Assembly (NCBI GenBank): GCA_029563075.1
Contig: JAKQTN010000064.1
Location: 1 to 64,000 of the forward strand
Origin: Pseudomonadota bacterium
GTDB taxonomy: Bacteria; Pseudomonadota; Gammaproteobacteria; Burkholderiales; Methylophilaceae
Length of the DNA: 64,000 nucleotides
Direction: 5' to 3'
Of this stretch, positions 32,542-43,050 are shown piece by piece. The notes below the pieces were generated by a model. That model saw only the letters and a program-made list of their open reading frames with translations, searched no databases and was not told the origin of the DNA. The position numbers and the translations under genes were made by a program. Within the stretch, counting starts at the first letter, position 1. Each line of letters starts with the position of its first letter.

Positions 32542-33422
32542 TTTTTTGTGCCGGTCAGCAATATCCAGGCGTCTTTTTGTCTAGGCGCGTCCATATCAAA
32601 CCATTCGCTATAACGCGCAGTTAACGCTTCCTTTTGACTTTCTAATATGCCTGATAATGCTATTTTACCGCCAGTTCTGCAATATTTTGCAAGCGCGGGT
32701 GCCAGTACCATCAGGGCACTGGATAAAATATTGGCTACAACAGCGTCAAATGTCCGGTGGGTAAAAGCATTTGCGTCAAAAAATTCAATATCGACTTTAT
32801 TTTGGCGTGCGTTGTAGTCGCTTGCAATAATGGCCTGATCGTCAATATCCACGCCAACTACAGATTCTGCGCCCAATTTTTTAGCTGCAATTGCCAAAAT
32901 ACCCGAGCCACAGCCATAATCCAGTACGCTTGGAATGGCTTTTTGCTGTGTAAGCCATTCCAGACACAAACTTGTCGTCGGATGGCTGCCCGTGCCGAAA
33001 GCCAGACCCGGATCCAGCGCAATATTGATTGCATCTTCATCTGGTGCAACATGCCATGTGGGCACAATCCATAATTTATCGGTGATTTTAATAGGGTCGA
33101 ACTGGGCCTGGGAGGTGCGCACCCAGTCTTGCTCGGCAATAATTTCGGTGTTGTACTGAAATTTGGTAATATCCGTTTGCTGGCTTAAGTCGTCAAGGAT
33201 TTGGTTTATATCAGCATTTTCATCGAACATGGCTGTCACAATGTTTTGCTGCCAGATTCCAGGGGGCGGGTCGCCTGGTTCACCAAATATCGCCTGCTCG
33301 GCGAGTGTCTCTGCGTTAGCATCCTCGATGCTGGCCGACAGGGCGCCTATGTCCATTAATGCATCGCTAATCGCATCCGCATTTTGCTCATTCGCCCAAA
33401 TTTTAAGTAATAGCCACGCCAC
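32538..33422 (-). CDS. prmA: Ribosomal protein L11 methyltransferase
   Basis: PrmA trimethylates ribosomal protein L11. The 294-residue protein has the N-terminal substrate domain (WLLLKIWANEQNADAISDAL) and a SAM fold with VLDYGCGSGILAIAAKKLGA, VVGVDIDDQAI and DAVVANILSSALMVLAPAL. Length is normal. It lies 6 bp downstream of accC. Confidence 0.97.
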   Translation of the reverse strand: MAWLLLKIWANEQNADAISDALMDIGALSASIEDANAETLAEQAIFGEPGDPPPGIWQQNIVTAMFDENADINQILDDLSQQTDITKFQYNTEIIAEQDWVRTSQAQFDPIKITDKLWIVPTWHVAPDEDAINIALDPGLAFGTGSHPTTSLCLEWLTQQKAIPSVLDYGCGSGILAIAAKKLGAESVVGVDIDDQAIIASDYNARQNKVDIEFFDANAFTHRTFDAVVANILSSALMVLAPALAKYCRTGGKIALSGILESQKEALTARYSEWFDMDAPRQKDAWILLTGTKK

Positions 33423-33428
33423 AGGGTA

Positions 33429-34778
33429 TTATTTATGGCCGATACCCAGTTTTTGTTCAAGGTAATGAATACTTGTGCCGCCTAGATGGAAAGCCGCATC
33501 TGCCATTAAATCCGCATGCAATGGAATGTTGGTTTTAATGCCATCTACTAGCATTTCAGACAGCGCGATGCGCATGCGCGCAATGGCTTGGTCACGTGTC
33601 GTGCCGTGTGTGATGAGCTTACCAATCATGGAATCGTAATGTGGCGGCACGGTGTAGCCGGAATAAGCGTGTGTATCGATACGCACACCAGGTCCGCCGG
33701 GCATATGGAATGTGCTGATTTTACCCGGAGAGGGCACAAAATTGTAAGGATCTTCCGCATTAATACGGCATTCGATGGCATGGCCACGCAGCTCGATATC
33801 TTTTTGGCGGAATTTTAATTTCTCACCTGCCGCTACAAAAATTTGCTGCTGGACGAGGTCTAGCCCGGTAATCATTTCGGTAACGGTATGCTCGACCTGC
33901 AGGCGGGTATTCATCTCGATAAAATAAAACTCGCCGTTTTCATACAGAAATTCAAAGGTACCGGCGCCGCGGTACCTGATTTTGCGGCACGCCTCTGCGC
34001 AGCGCTCGCCGATTTTGTCGCGTAATCTTGTGTTGAGCAATGGTGAAGGCGCTTCTTCAATGATTTTTTGGTGACGGCGCTGCATGGAGCAGTCGCGGTC
34101 GCCTAAAAACACCGCATTGCCATGCTGATCAGCCAAAATCTGAATTTCGATATGGCGCGGGTTTTCTAAAAATTTTTCCATGTATACCATGGGGTTGCCA
34201 AAGGCAGACTGTGCTTCAGCTTTAGTCATTGCCACTGCATTGATCAGCGCTGCCTCGGTATGCACAACGCGCATGCCGCGTCCGCCGCCGCCGCCGGCTG
34301 CTTTGATAATGACAGGGTAGCCGATTTTTTTGGCAGTCTTGATGATTTCAGCAGAGTCGTCAGGGAGTGCGCCATCAGAGCCTGGTACACAAGGCACACC
34401 GGCTTTTTTCATCGCATCTTTGGCAGAGACTTTATCGCCCATCAGGCGGATTGTTTCGGCGCGCGGGCCAATAAACACAAAGCCACTTTGTTCTACACGT
34501 TCTGCAAAATCAGCGTTTTCGGATAAAAACCCATAACCCGGGTGAATCGCTTGGGCGTCAGTCACTTCGGCAGCGCTGATTACGGCCGGAATATTCAAGT
34601 AGCTTAAATTAGAAGCTGCAGGGCCAATGCAGACAGACTCATCGGCAAGTTTGACGTATTTGGCATCTTTGTCGGCCTCGGAATGCACAGCAACGGTTTT
34701 AATTCCCAGTTCACGACAAGCGCGCTGTACACGAAGGGCTATTTCGCCACGGTTAGCGATTAGTATTTTCTCAAACAT
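33429..34778 (-). CDS. accC: Acetyl-CoA carboxylase, biotin carboxylase subunit
   Basis: AccC carboxylates biotin on AccB with ATP and bicarbonate, starting fatty-acid synthesis. The 449-residue protein starts [17 protein letters not shown] and has the ATP-grasp glycine loop [33 protein letters not shown] and the catalytic [16 protein letters not shown]. It lies 2 bp after accB. Confidence 0.99.
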   Translation of the reverse strand: MFEKILIANRGEIALRVQRACRELGIKTVAVHSEADKDAKYVKLADESVCIGPAASNLSYLNIPAVISAAEVTDAQAIHPGYGFLSENADFAERVEQSGFVFIGPRAETIRLMGDKVSAKDAMKKAGVPCVPGSDGALPDDSAEIIKTAKKIGYPVIIKAAGGGGGRGMRVVHTEAALINAVAMTKAEAQSAFGNPMVYMEKFLENPRHIEIQILADQHGNAVFLGDRDCSMQRRHQKIIEEAPSPLLNTRLRDKIGERCAEACRKIRYRGAGTFEFLYENGEFYFIEMNTRLQVEHTVTEMITGLDLVQQQIFVAAGEKLKFRQKDIELRGHAIECRINAEDPYNFVPSPGKISTFHMPGGPGVRIDTHAYSGYTVPPHYDSMIGKLITHGTTRDQAIARMRIALSEMLVDGIKTNIPLHADLMADAAFHLGGTSIHYLEQKLGIGHK

Positions 34779-34780
34779 AT

Positions 34781-35230
34781 TTAACCAATCACAAATAAAG
34801 GTTCGCCATACTCAATGGGCTGCCCATTTTCAACAAGGATTTTTTTGATAACCCCTTCGTGATCAGATTCAATTTCGTTGAGCAGTTTCATGGCTTCGAT
34901 AATGCATAGGGTGTCGCCAACGGCAACCTTAGAGCCTACATCCACAAAGGGTTTGGCATCGGGTGAAGATGCACGATAAAAAGTGCCTACCATTGGCGAT
35001 TTGACAATGTGGCCTTCAATTTCTGCTACGACAGGTGCTTCTGCTGTTGGCACGGGTGCAGCATGCGTAACAGGCGACGGTGCTGCAGTTGTATAGTGCG
35101 CCATTGGGACATGGCTTGGCATGAGCGCACGGCTGATGCGTACTTTTTCTTCGCCTTCCGTTAGTTCCAGCTCAGAAATGCCGGATTCTTCGACCAGATC
35201 GATCAGTTTTTTAAGTTTACGTAAATCCAT
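34781..35230 (-). CDS. accB: Biotin carboxyl carrier protein of acetyl-CoA carboxylase
   Basis: AccB carries the biotin shuttled between AccC and AccA/D. The 149-residue protein has an N-terminal helix ([18 protein letters not shown]), an Ala/Pro-rich linker and a C-terminal biotinyl domain with the target Lys in [11 protein letters not shown]. It lies 42 bp after aroQ, the common betaproteobacterial aroQ-accB-accC-prmA order. Confidence 0.98.
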   Translation of the reverse strand: MDLRKLKKLIDLVEESGISELELTEGEEKVRISRALMPSHVPMAHYTTAAPSPVTHAAPVPTAEAPVVAEIEGHIVKSPMVGTFYRASSPDAKPFVDVGSKVAVGDTLCIIEAMKLLNEIESDHEGVIKKILVENGQPIEYGEPLFVIG

Positions 35231-35272
35231 AATGACCTCGAGAGACTCTTTAAGTGTAAATGATTTAACCAG

Positions 35273-35719
35273 TTATTTGTTAAGTTGATTCACCGCAAAA
35301 TTAAGCGCGGCGTTGTAACCTTCAGCACCCAAACCGCTAATGACCCCGATAGCGATGTCGCTAAAATACGAGTGATGCCTGAAACTTTCGCGTGCATATA
35401 TATTAGATAGATGCACTTCGATAAACGGAATGTTAACCGCAGAAATGGCATCACGAATTGAAATTGAAGTGTGGGTAAATGCAGCTGGATTGATGATAAT
35501 GAAATCAACCTTGTTAATCGCTAAAGACTGGATTTTAGCTACAATTTCGGCTTCAGCATTACTTTGATAAGTTTCTAATGCGATATTGGCTTGTTTGGCC
35601 AAGGTTTGCAGGTTGCTATCAATATCAGCCAAAGTCAAACTGCCGTAATGCTCCGGCTCACGCAGCCCAAGCAGATTAAGATTTGGGCCATGCAACACCA
35701 ATACAGACCTAGTTGCCAT
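35273..35719 (-). CDS. aroQ: 3-dehydroquinate dehydratase, type II
   Basis: AroQ converts 3-dehydroquinate to 3-dehydroshikimate in aromatic amino-acid synthesis. The 148-residue protein has the signature [20 protein letters not shown], with the catalytic Tyr in the lid, and [18 protein letters not shown] and [19 protein letters not shown]. Length is typical for type II. Confidence 0.97.
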   Translation of the reverse strand: MATRSVLVLHGPNLNLLGLREPEHYGSLTLADIDSNLQTLAKQANIALETYQSNAEAEIVAKIQSLAINKVDFIIINPAAFTHTSISIRDAISAVNIPFIEVHLSNIYARESFRHHSYFSDIAIGVISGLGAEGYNAALNFAVNQLNK

Positions 35720-35896
35720 AACGCTTCTCTGCCATCAGTGTTCTTATCAGGTTTTTGCAAACTTTCATAAACGCGAGTTTGCCGAACTTACACGTTTTTG
35801 TCTAGCAGATTCGCTGAACTTAAGCGAAGTTACTAACGTAAATATGCCTAAGTGTTTGAATCGAAAAATAAATTATTTTATTTATTTTTCAATACC

Positions 35897-36427
35897 TTAA
35901 AGCAGTGTTTTTAACGTTTTTTCCAATAATGACTGGGTGACGCGTCCAAAATAGGTTTCGGCCACACTGCCATCGGTTTTTATTATCACGGTATAAGGTA
36001 ACACGCCTTTGTTATTACCTAAATGGGTGGCGATTTCCATGCCTTGCATGTCGGCGGCCAATAGCGGGTAGCTGACTTTAGTTTCTTTTACAAAATCGCT
36101 GATGGCGGCGACGTCATCAACGGCGAGGCCTAACACCACCACATTCTGGTGTTGATAAGCGCTATGCAGTTTTGATAGCTCGGGCATTTCTTCACGGCAT
36201 GGCGCGCACCAGGTTGCCCAAAAGTTCAGCACTACAATCTTTCCCGCGTAGTTGTTAAGCGCTTGTGGTCGCCCTGTTTCATCGGGGAAAGTAGCTGCAA
36301 ATAAGGCTTGTGTCGATGAATCGCCGCCGCTTTCAACTTGCGTGCCGAGGAAAAAGTGGCGAATGCCAAAACCAAGCAGAATAACGAGCAGTATGTAAAC
36401 AGCAGGATGATCTAATTTTTTGAACAT
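35897..36427 (-). CDS. TlpA/ResA-like membrane-anchored thioredoxin
   Basis: A 176-residue periplasmic thioredoxin-fold protein has one N-terminal membrane anchor (PAVYILLVILLGFGIRHFF). Its redox motif is CAPC in NFWATWCAPCREEMPEL (about residues 76-79). The cis-Pro region is GVLPYTVII. It follows dsbD by 1 bp, so DsbD probably supplies it with electrons; cytochrome c maturation is the usual role of such pairs and is inferred. Confidence 0.93.
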   Translation of the reverse strand: MFKKLDHPAVYILLVILLGFGIRHFFLGTQVESGGDSSTQALFAATFPDETGRPQALNNYAGKIVVLNFWATWCAPCREEMPELSKLHSAYQHQNVVVLGLAVDDVAAISDFVKETKVSYPLLAADMQGMEIATHLGNNKGVLPYTVIIKTDGSVAETYFGRVTQSLLEKTLKTLL

Positions 36428-36428
36428 G

Positions 36429-38102
36429 TTATTGGCTCACCTTATTGATGATTTCGGTAAATTCATCGGCATTTTTATAGCCAATCACCCTGATGGCAAG
36501 TTCATTGCCAGACTTATCGAAAAAGATGATGCCAGGCGGACCGAACAAATTAAAGCGCTTGAGCAAGGCTGTGTCATCGTCGTTATTCTCCGTGACGTCT
36601 GCTTGCAACAATACCGTATCTTTCAATGCGGTTTTAACCTTGTCATCGCTGAAAGTATATTTTTCCATTTCTTTGCACGACGTACACCAGTCCGCATAAA
36701 AATCCAGCATTACGGTTTTTCCTTTGGCCGAATGAATGGCGGCATCTAAATCAGCTACCGATTTTACGCGGCTAAACGGTAAATGCTGTTGGTTGCTAAA
36801 CCCAAGCAGCGTGTTCACTGGCTGCGTGATGCTGATGGGCAGCACCGGCCATGCGATATAGGCTGCCATTGCCAGCATCAGCATGCCAAAAAAGTTGCGC
36901 ACGATAGTCATCCAGGCGCCGGCTTTGGGCAGCAAACTGCCTGCGGAAGCACCTATCAGCAGCAATGGCACGCCCATGCCAATGGCCAGCGCGAACAGGC
37001 CTACGCCGCCCAGCAGCACGTTATGCGACTGGCCGATATAAATAAGCGCGCCAGCCAATGGCGCCGCGACGCATGGGCTCACAATCAAGGCCGAAAGCGC
37101 GCCCATCATGAACACCCCAAAGAATTTACCGCCTTTGAGTTTGTTGCTGAGATTTAAAATTTTATGTTCAAAAAAAGCAGGTAATTTGAGCTCGTAAAAC
37201 CCAAACATCGAGAAAGCCAGCACCACAAACAGCAAGGCCGTTGCACCTAATACCCATGGGTTTTGCAGTGATTGGCTGAGTAAATTGCCCGATAATCCCG
37301 CGGCAACACCGGCCAGTGTATAACTAAGCGCCATGCCGAGCACATACGCTACCGACAAGCCAAAAGCATGCAGTCTGGAAGGGTGTTTTTGCCGGCTTTG
37401 ACTGCCAACGATAATGCTGGATAAAATGGGGATCATCGGCAATACGCACGGCGTGAACGAAAGCAGCAGGCCTGCGGCGAAAAAGCCCGCAATCACCAGC
37501 CACAAATTACCCGATTTTAACGCAAGCGTGGTTTTATCATCATTTGAAGATGCGCCAGAAGCCTCGTCGGTATTGGCCTGCAGGCCAGTGCCATTTAAAG
37601 CCACATTAATAATTTTTGTTTGCGGTGCATAACACAAGCCTTTTTCGCTACAGCCCTGGTAAGTGGCTTGAACCGTAAGATTTTTAGCAGGATTCTTGGC
37701 AGACGCGAGTTTGATATTGGCCGCAAAATCGTGGTGATACACTTCCTGTTTGCCAAAATTCGGGTCATCTTTAATATCACCGGCGGGTAAGTCAATCGCT
37801 TCAATTTTGCCTGCAGCAGCATCTTTGATGACAAACTTGATGCGTTGTTTGTAAAGGTAATAACCCGGAACAACTTTAAAGTTCGCCGTTAAATTATTGG
37901 CATCTTTACCTGCTAAATCCAGTTGAAACGCAACATCTGGCGGTAAAAACTCGTCTTCTTCTGCGGCTTCAGTAAAAATATTTTTAGCGCTACTGCTTTC
38001 TGCCGCATGCGAGAGTTGCGCTGTGAGAAATTGCATCGTGAAAGTTGCCAGCAAACACACTACAATAATGCCTGGCCAATGAAAAATGCGCTTCAAATGC
38101 AA
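36429..38102 (-). CDS. dsbD: Thiol:disulfide interchange protein DsbD
   Basis: DsbD moves electrons from cytoplasmic thioredoxin to periplasmic thiol proteins. The 557-residue protein has a signal peptide and an alpha domain with the Cys pair in YQGCSEKGLCYAPQT. A central domain of eight membrane helices has Cys in SFTPCVLPMIPIL and SPCVAAPLAGAL. The C-terminal thioredoxin domain carries CTSC in DWCTSCKEME. All three Cys pairs are present. It is divergent from fxsA. Confidence 0.97.
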   Translation of the reverse strand: MHLKRIFHWPGIIVVCLLATFTMQFLTAQLSHAAESSSAKNIFTEAAEEDEFLPPDVAFQLDLAGKDANNLTANFKVVPGYYLYKQRIKFVIKDAAAGKIEAIDLPAGDIKDDPNFGKQEVYHHDFAANIKLASAKNPAKNLTVQATYQGCSEKGLCYAPQTKIINVALNGTGLQANTDEASGASSNDDKTTLALKSGNLWLVIAGFFAAGLLLSFTPCVLPMIPILSSIIVGSQSRQKHPSRLHAFGLSVAYVLGMALSYTLAGVAAGLSGNLLSQSLQNPWVLGATALLFVVLAFSMFGFYELKLPAFFEHKILNLSNKLKGGKFFGVFMMGALSALIVSPCVAAPLAGALIYIGQSHNVLLGGVGLFALAIGMGVPLLLIGASAGSLLPKAGAWMTIVRNFFGMLMLAMAAYIAWPVLPISITQPVNTLLGFSNQQHLPFSRVKSVADLDAAIHSAKGKTVMLDFYADWCTSCKEMEKYTFSDDKVKTALKDTVLLQADVTENNDDDTALLKRFNLFGPPGIIFFDKSGNELAIRVIGYKNADEFTEIINKVSQ

Positions 38103-38202
38103 CTCCCAATTAAATTATAGGAAAAATGATCAAGCAGTCGGTTGTAAATTTCGGGCAAAACCCCATCATAATGAGGATAAATTTCTTAGAAAGTTCTTAA
38201 CC

Positions 38203-38622
38203 ATGCGTTTTTTAGTAGGCCTAATTTTACTCGCTTTTCCGTTTTTAGAGATATTTCTGCTGGTCGATCTGGCGCACAAATACGGATGGTGGGTGCTATT
38301 TTATTTAGTCGTCATCGGCTACCTGGGCTTACAACTGATTCGCGGCGAAAAGCTACTCATGTCGGCCAAAATGATGCAAAGCATGAGTGCGGGCGGCAAC
38401 CCCATTAAAACCATGCTGGGAAGCGCGCGTAATATGGTGGCGGGTGTGCTGCTGATTATTCCGGGCATTATCACGGACATTATTGCGGTAATATTGCTGC
38501 TTATCCCTATTAGCAAGCCAAGCCTGAGTACTTCACCCAACACTCAATATACAAAGGCCGCCAACGATGATGTGATTGAAGGCGAATTTATAGAAATAAA
38601 AGAAGATACAGAGAAAAAATAA
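38203..38622 (+). CDS. fxsA: FxsA family membrane protein
   Basis: A 139-residue membrane protein starts MRFLVGLILLAFPFLEIFLL. The helices and loop LGLQLIRGEKLLMSAKMMQSM, then AGVLLIIPGIITDIIAVILLL, fit the FxsA/YtzA family. FxsA overproduction relieves F-plasmid exclusion of phage T7 in E. coli; its normal role is unknown. I chose ATG 38203, because the longer frame from 38086 runs into the dsbD promoter region. Its stop overlaps the next start (TAATG). Confidence 0.93.
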   Translation: MRFLVGLILLAFPFLEIFLLVDLAHKYGWWVLFYLVVIGYLGLQLIRGEKLLMSAKMMQSMSAGGNPIKTMLGSARNMVAGVLLIIPGIITDIIAVILLLIPISKPSLSTSPNTQYTKAANDDVIEGEFIEIKEDTEKK

Positions 38623-39665
38623 TGGCATCAGCAAATCACAAAGTTACCATCCAGTCTACCGGGCACCAGTTTGAAGTGCGCCCCAGCCAAACTGTGCTGG
38701 AAGCCGCAATTGAGGCGGGCGTTAACCTGCCTTACGGCTGCCGCAACGGTGCCTGCGGTTCATGCAAGGGCAAAGTCATCAGCGGCAAAGTCATGCATGA
38801 CGATTACCAACGCAGCGCTATGACGGACGATGAGTTAACCGCGGGCAATGCTTTATTTTGCTGCGCCCGTCCGTTAGAAGATTTGGTAATCGAATCCCAC
38901 GAAGTCGATAGCCTGAACGGCATCCGACCACGCATTTTGCCTGCACGCGTGCAAAGAAAAGACAAGCTCACACATGACGTCATCGCGCTATATTTGCAAT
39001 TGCCGAGTAGTGAGCGCTTACAATTTCTGGCAGGGCAGTATATTGAGTTTATCTTGAAAGATGGCAAGCGCCGCGCGTTTTCTATCGCCAATGCACCGCA
39101 TGACGACATGGTGATGGAGCTGCATTTACGCCTTATCCCAGGCGGCCAGTTTACCGAATACGTGTTTAACGAAATGCCGGAAAAAGCCATTTTGCGCATC
39201 GAAGCGCCGTTTGGCAGCTTTTTCCTGCGCGAAGATTCCGATAAACCGATTATTTTGGTGGCGGGTGGTACCGGCTTCGCACCGGTTAAAGGCATTATCG
39301 AGCATATGCTGCACACCGAAAACACCCGCCCAATCAAGCTGTATCGTGGTGTGCGCAGCTTGCAGGATTTGTACATGAACGACATATGCGAAAAATGGGC
39401 AGCAGAACATAAACAGATTACCTATATCCCCGTGTTGTCTGAGCCGCAACCTGAAGATAACTGGCAGGGCAGAACAGGCCTGGTGCATCAGGCGGTGTTG
39501 GATGACATCAAGGATTTAAGCGGTTATCAAGCCTATGTGTGCGGCGCGCCGGCGATGGTGGATGTTGCGCATAAAGCTTTTGTAGAGCAAGGTTTGCCAG
39601 CAGACGAGTTTTTCTCGGATGCGTTTACGTTTGCGAACCCAGCGCCGAAGCCAGCAATAGCTTAG
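38622..39665 (+). CDS. 2Fe-2S ferredoxin / FAD-NAD(P)H oxidoreductase
   Basis: A 347-residue electron-transfer protein. The N-terminal plant-type ferredoxin has its cluster Cys in YGCRNGACGSCKG plus a later LFCCARP (residues 1-~95). It is followed by an FAD domain with RAFSIANAP and an NAD(P)H domain with ILVAGGTGFAPVKGI and YVCGAPAMV. It resembles the protein often annotated in betaproteobacteria as CDP-6-deoxy-glucoseen reductase, and also oxygenase reductases. No deoxysugar genes or oxygenase lie nearby, so the partner is unknown. Confidence 0.93.
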   Translation: MASANHKVTIQSTGHQFEVRPSQTVLEAAIEAGVNLPYGCRNGACGSCKGKVISGKVMHDDYQRSAMTDDELTAGNALFCCARPLEDLVIESHEVDSLNGIRPRILPARVQRKDKLTHDVIALYLQLPSSERLQFLAGQYIEFILKDGKRRAFSIANAPHDDMVMELHLRLIPGGQFTEYVFNEMPEKAILRIEAPFGSFFLREDSDKPIILVAGGTGFAPVKGIIEHMLHTENTRPIKLYRGVRSLQDLYMNDICEKWAAEHKQITYIPVLSEPQPEDNWQGRTGLVHQAVLDDIKDLSGYQAYVCGAPAMVDVAHKAFVEQGLPADEFFSDAFTFANPAPKPAIA

Positions 39666-39685
39666 AAATTACCAGTCAGCTGTTT

Positions 39686-40450
39686 TTAGCTTAAAATTTC
39701 AAGTAATTTTTTCAGTAGTGCATCATCACCCGGCGCGTCCGTCACCAGCACTTTTAAGCCAAACTGTAGCGGCAATTCGGCGATTCTCGCGTGGTTGACG
39801 CATATAGTCACATGGCGTAACCACTCCGAAGTGCCTGCCAAATCCAGCAGGTAGCGCATGGCCTCGCTACTGGTGACAATCACCGCTTGCAGTTCGCCTT
39901 TATGCCAAAGCTCGGCCAGCATATTGGCATCAGTTTGCGGGTTAATACGTTGATAACATTCTGCAAAATAGACGCTGGCACCGCGCGCAGTCAGTGTTTC
40001 CGCCATCAGCTCACGCCCGCCCACGCCGCGGAAAATGGCAATTTTCATGTTGGCGACATCATGCATTTCCGGCAGGGCAAGCAGGGTTTCGCTATCAAAG
40101 CGGGTGTGAGGCGTGAGCACATTACGCACGCCATAATGTGCAAGTTCTTTGGCGGTCTGGTGGCCAATCGCGGCGAATTTCAGGTTATCCGGAACGTTGC
40201 CATAGTGCCTGAGCACACGCGGCATGGCGTAATTAACCGCATTTGAGCTAATGAAAATTGCCCAGTCGGTTGTTTCAAGCTGGGTAAGCTGTTGCTCAAA
40301 CGCGTGGTAATCCTTTAAGGGAGCGATCGTAAGCAGAGGAAACAAAACCGCTCTGCCGCCAAGGTGGGTAATCGCCTCGCATAAAGCCTGCGCCTGATCA
40401 ACCGGGCGGGTAACTGCGATGGTGATGCCAGCAAGCGATTTATCGGTCAT
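39686..40450 (-). CDS. hemD: Uroporphyrinogen-III synthase
   Basis: HemD closes hydroxymethylbilane to uroporphyrinogen III with inversion of ring D. The 254-residue protein has the weakly conserved two-lobe family pattern (GITIAVTRPVDQAQALCEAI; LETTDWAIFISSNAVNYAM; LQAVIVTSSEAMRYLLDLAG). The call is strengthened by its place 44 bp after hemC. Confidence 0.93.
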   Translation of the reverse strand: MTDKSLAGITIAVTRPVDQAQALCEAITHLGGRAVLFPLLTIAPLKDYHAFEQQLTQLETTDWAIFISSNAVNYAMPRVLRHYGNVPDNLKFAAIGHQTAKELAHYGVRNVLTPHTRFDSETLLALPEMHDVANMKIAIFRGVGGRELMAETLTARGASVYFAECYQRINPQTDANMLAELWHKGELQAVIVTSSEAMRYLLDLAGTSEWLRHVTICVNHARIAELPLQFGLKVLVTDAPGDDALLKKLLEILS

Positions 40451-40494
40451 TTGAAAAACGGATTCCAGGTTTCGCGGGAATGACGGATGTGGCG

Positions 40495-41451
40495 TTATTT
40501 AACATGCTCAAGCGCGGCCAAGATTTTATCTGCGCCTTTGGCGATCAATTGATTAGCCAATGCTTTGCCGACCGCTTCGGCATTGTTAATCGAGCCTCGT
40601 ACCGTTTCGCGCAACATCTGTTTGCCATCCACGCTGGCCACAAAGCCGGTGATGCTGATTTCATCGCCTTCGCGCACTGCATAGGCGCCCAGCGGTACGG
40701 TGCAGCTGCCCGCCAGCGCACGGCTCATGCCACGCTCCGCTTCTACGCAAAGCTGTGTGTCGATGTGGTTGAGTGGTGCGAGAACCTCTAATAAATCTGT
40801 GCGGGCTGCATTAATCTCGATGCCCAATGCGCCTTGCCCGACGGCGGGGATGCTATTTTGCGGCGCAATCAATTGGCGGATTCTGTCGTCCAAGCCAAGC
40901 CGAATTAACCCAGCTGCAGCCAGAATAATCGCGGCATACTGGCCTTCGTCCAGCTTACGCAAGCGTGTTTGTACATTACCGCGTAGCGATTCGATTTTGA
41001 GATGTGGAAAGCGCGCTTGCAGCTGGCTTTGGCGGCGCAGGCTGGAAGTGCCGACGATGCTGCCATGCGGCAAGTCTTCTAAACCAGCAAAGTTGTTCGA
41101 TACAAAGGCGTCACGCGGGTCTTCGCGCTCGCCGGTAGCCGCCATGGCAAAGCCTTCTGGCAAGTTCATCGGCACATCCTTCATGCTATGCACGGCTAAA
41201 TCGGCACTGCCGTTAGCCAGTGCGGTTTCCAGCTCTTTTACAAACAGGCCTTTGCCACCGATGCGCGCGAGGGGTGAATCCAGAATCTGGTCACCTGTGG
41301 TGGTCATACCTAAAATGCTGACTTCACAATTTGGGTATAAGGCTTGCAGCCTTGCCTGGATGTGTTTGGCTTGCCACATGGCCAGAGCACTTTCACGTGA
41401 GGCGATGACTAATTTTTTTGGTGAATTTTTCATAATGTGTGATTTTATCAT
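40495..41451 (-). CDS. hemC: Porphobilinogen deaminase (hydroxymethylbilane synthase)
   Basis: HemC polymerises four porphobilinogens. The 318-residue protein has [14 protein letters not shown], the catalytic Asp segment in [15 protein letters not shown] and the dipyrromethane-cofactor Cys in [13 protein letters not shown]. The frame extends a few residues before the likely functional start; ATG 41451 and ATG 41433 ([11 protein letters not shown]) are both possible. Confidence 0.97.
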   Translation of the reverse strand: MIKSHIMKNSPKKLVIASRESALAMWQAKHIQARLQALYPNCEVSILGMTTTGDQILDSPLARIGGKGLFVKELETALANGSADLAVHSMKDVPMNLPEGFAMAATGEREDPRDAFVSNNFAGLEDLPHGSIVGTSSLRRQSQLQARFPHLKIESLRGNVQTRLRKLDEGQYAAIILAAAGLIRLGLDDRIRQLIAPQNSIPAVGQGALGIEINAARTDLLEVLAPLNHIDTQLCVEAERGMSRALAGSCTVPLGAYAVREGDEISITGFVASVDGKQMLRETVRGSINNAEAVGKALANQLIAKGADKILAALEHVK

Positions 41452-41603
41452 AGCGTAGTTTTTGTTAGCGGGGTTACAAACTGTTACAAAAAAGTGTGCT
41501 TTTTTGGGTTAAGCTAAAGCATGGTGAGTGCTAAAAACCCAATTTATCATTGGGTAATTTTTTAGTTAACTAATTGTTTTTACTTTGTTTCTAGGAGATT
41601 TTT

Positions 41604-42278
41604 ATGCAATATCAAATCGATATTTTTATCAGCTCATTAAATCAGTTTTGGTTACAACTTGTAAACTTTGTGCCGAAATTATTGGCAGTCATCGTCATTT
41701 TATTTTTCGGCTGGATCATCGCCAAGCTGGCTAGAAAAGCAGTAAAGCGCGGCCTGGAGCTTGCGCATTTTGATAAATTTGCACAAAAATCAGGGCTTGA
41801 GGCTTTTATGAGCCACGGAAATATCAGTGTGACCTTAAGCGGCATTATCAGCCAGGTGGTGTACTGGCTAGTGATTACTTTATTCATCATTACGGGTGCA
41901 AACTCATTGGGCATGAGCGAGGTGGCCGGTTTGTTACAACAGCTGGCAGGTTATTTACCCCATATTATTGTGGCGATTCTGGTGGTGATTTTCGGTACTT
42001 TGCTGGCACGCTTTGTGAATCGGCTGGTATTTGCGTGGCTTTACAGCATCAAGTTTACGCATGCGTTGGCGGTTAGCACCTCAACCGAATACGGCATACA
42101 GATTTTAGCAGTGTTTGTGGCGCTGGAGCAGCTGGGTATTGGCATGCAGCTTATTTATTCATTGTTTACGATCGTGTTCGGCGCGTTTTTCCTGGCGCTG
42201 GCGATTGCTTTTGGCCTGGGCGGAAAAGACTGGGCTGCCAAGGTAATCGAGGATTTTGATAAAAATAAAAATCAATAA
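41604..42278 (+). CDS. Conserved TM-helix repeat (mechanosensitive-channel-like) protein
   Basis: A 224-residue membrane protein has repeated TM-helix motifs (PKLLAVIVILFFGWIIAKLARKAVKR; YLPHIIVAILVVIFGTLLARFVNR) and ends with FGLGGKDWAAKVIEDF. The FGLGGKD motif is shared with the pore-lining region of MscS-related families, but the cytosolic beta domain is absent. It may be a small ion channel or a regulator. AGGAGA precedes the ATG. It is transcribed against its neighbours, splitting hemC from the algR-type regulator. Confidence 0.85.
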   Translation: MQYQIDIFISSLNQFWLQLVNFVPKLLAVIVILFFGWIIAKLARKAVKRGLELAHFDKFAQKSGLEAFMSHGNISVTLSGIISQVVYWLVITLFIITGANSLGMSEVAGLLQQLAGYLPHIIVAILVVIFGTLLARFVNRLVFAWLYSIKFTHALAVSTSTEYGIQILAVFVALEQLGIGMQLIYSLFTIVFGAFFLALAIAFGLGGKDWAAKVIEDFDKNKNQ

Positions 42279-42309
42279 TCCAATTGGTTTTTAGTTAGCA
42301 GTTCTTTAA

Positions 42310-43047
42310 CTAGGTTTCGCGCACCAAATGCTGCTGGCGGCGGCTTATGGCAATGGTTTCAGGAATACCTCTCAGCAAGGCGACCCATTGTGCTTCGTTC
42401 GCTTCGTTAAGACGTTTTTCGTAACCGGCAATAAAATCTACCGCTGCCAGACAGTTGCGGTGCAAACGTAAAAATCGCTCACCAAACTCTGCTTCTAAAT
42501 GAGTGAGCGATTCTTCTATCAAATACTCACGTTCGGTGGTGCGTACAGTGATGTATTTCAGCTCTGCACGCAGATAGATTACCTGTTCAATTGGCACCAG
42601 CAACACGCGTCCACGCTCGTGAATGCTTAAGTGACTGCGTATTTTTTGCAGCGGTTTCAGTGCTTCGATGGACAAGGGCTTTAGAGTATGGGCCTTATTG
42701 ATTGCAGTTTGCAGGCGTTCTAGCCGAATCGGCTTAAGCAAATAATCAATCGCATTTAAATCAAAGGCCTTAATCGCATAGGCGTCAAAAGCGGTGGTGA
42801 AAATAATGTTCGGCCTGGGGTCGAGCTTTTGCGCGTGCTGCGCGGCTTCGATGCCATCCATCAGCGGCATGCGAATGTCCAACAGCATAACATCCGGCTT
42901 GGTGGTCTGGGCCAGATCGATCGCTTCTTTACCGTTACTGGCTTCGGCGACAACTAAGACACCTTCAATGTCGCTCAGTAAATCCCGCATCCTGTTTCTG
43001 GCAGGGGCTTCGTCATCAGCAATTAAAATTTTAAGGATTTGCGGCAT
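42310..43047 (-). CDS. AlgR-like LytTR response regulator
   Basis: A 245-residue two-component regulator has an N-terminal receiver domain with Asp57 in DVMLLDIRMP as the phosphorylation site and Lys near 107 (YLLKPI). The C-terminal LytTR DNA-binding domain has RGRVLLVPIEQVIYLRAELKY and FLRLHRNCLAAVDFI. In Pseudomonas, algR lies with algZ/fimS, argH, hemC and hemD, as here. Its gene is 3 bp after the sensor kinase gene. Confidence 0.93.
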   Translation of the reverse strand: MPQILKILIADDEAPARNRMRDLLSDIEGVLVVAEASNGKEAIDLAQTTKPDVMLLDIRMPLMDGIEAAQHAQKLDPRPNIIFTTAFDAYAIKAFDLNAIDYLLKPIRLERLQTAINKAHTLKPLSIEALKPLQKIRSHLSIHERGRVLLVPIEQVIYLRAELKYITVRTTEREYLIEESLTHLEAEFGERFLRLHRNCLAAVDFIAGYEKRLNEANEAQWVALLRGIPETIAISRRQQHLVRET

Positions 43048-43050
43048 GAT

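Noticed and set aside
41390-41405. parS-like CACTTTCACGTGAGGCG in hemC
   Set aside because: Only the inner TTTCACGTGA matches; the outer bases differ, so it fails the palindrome and is inside conserved HemC codons.
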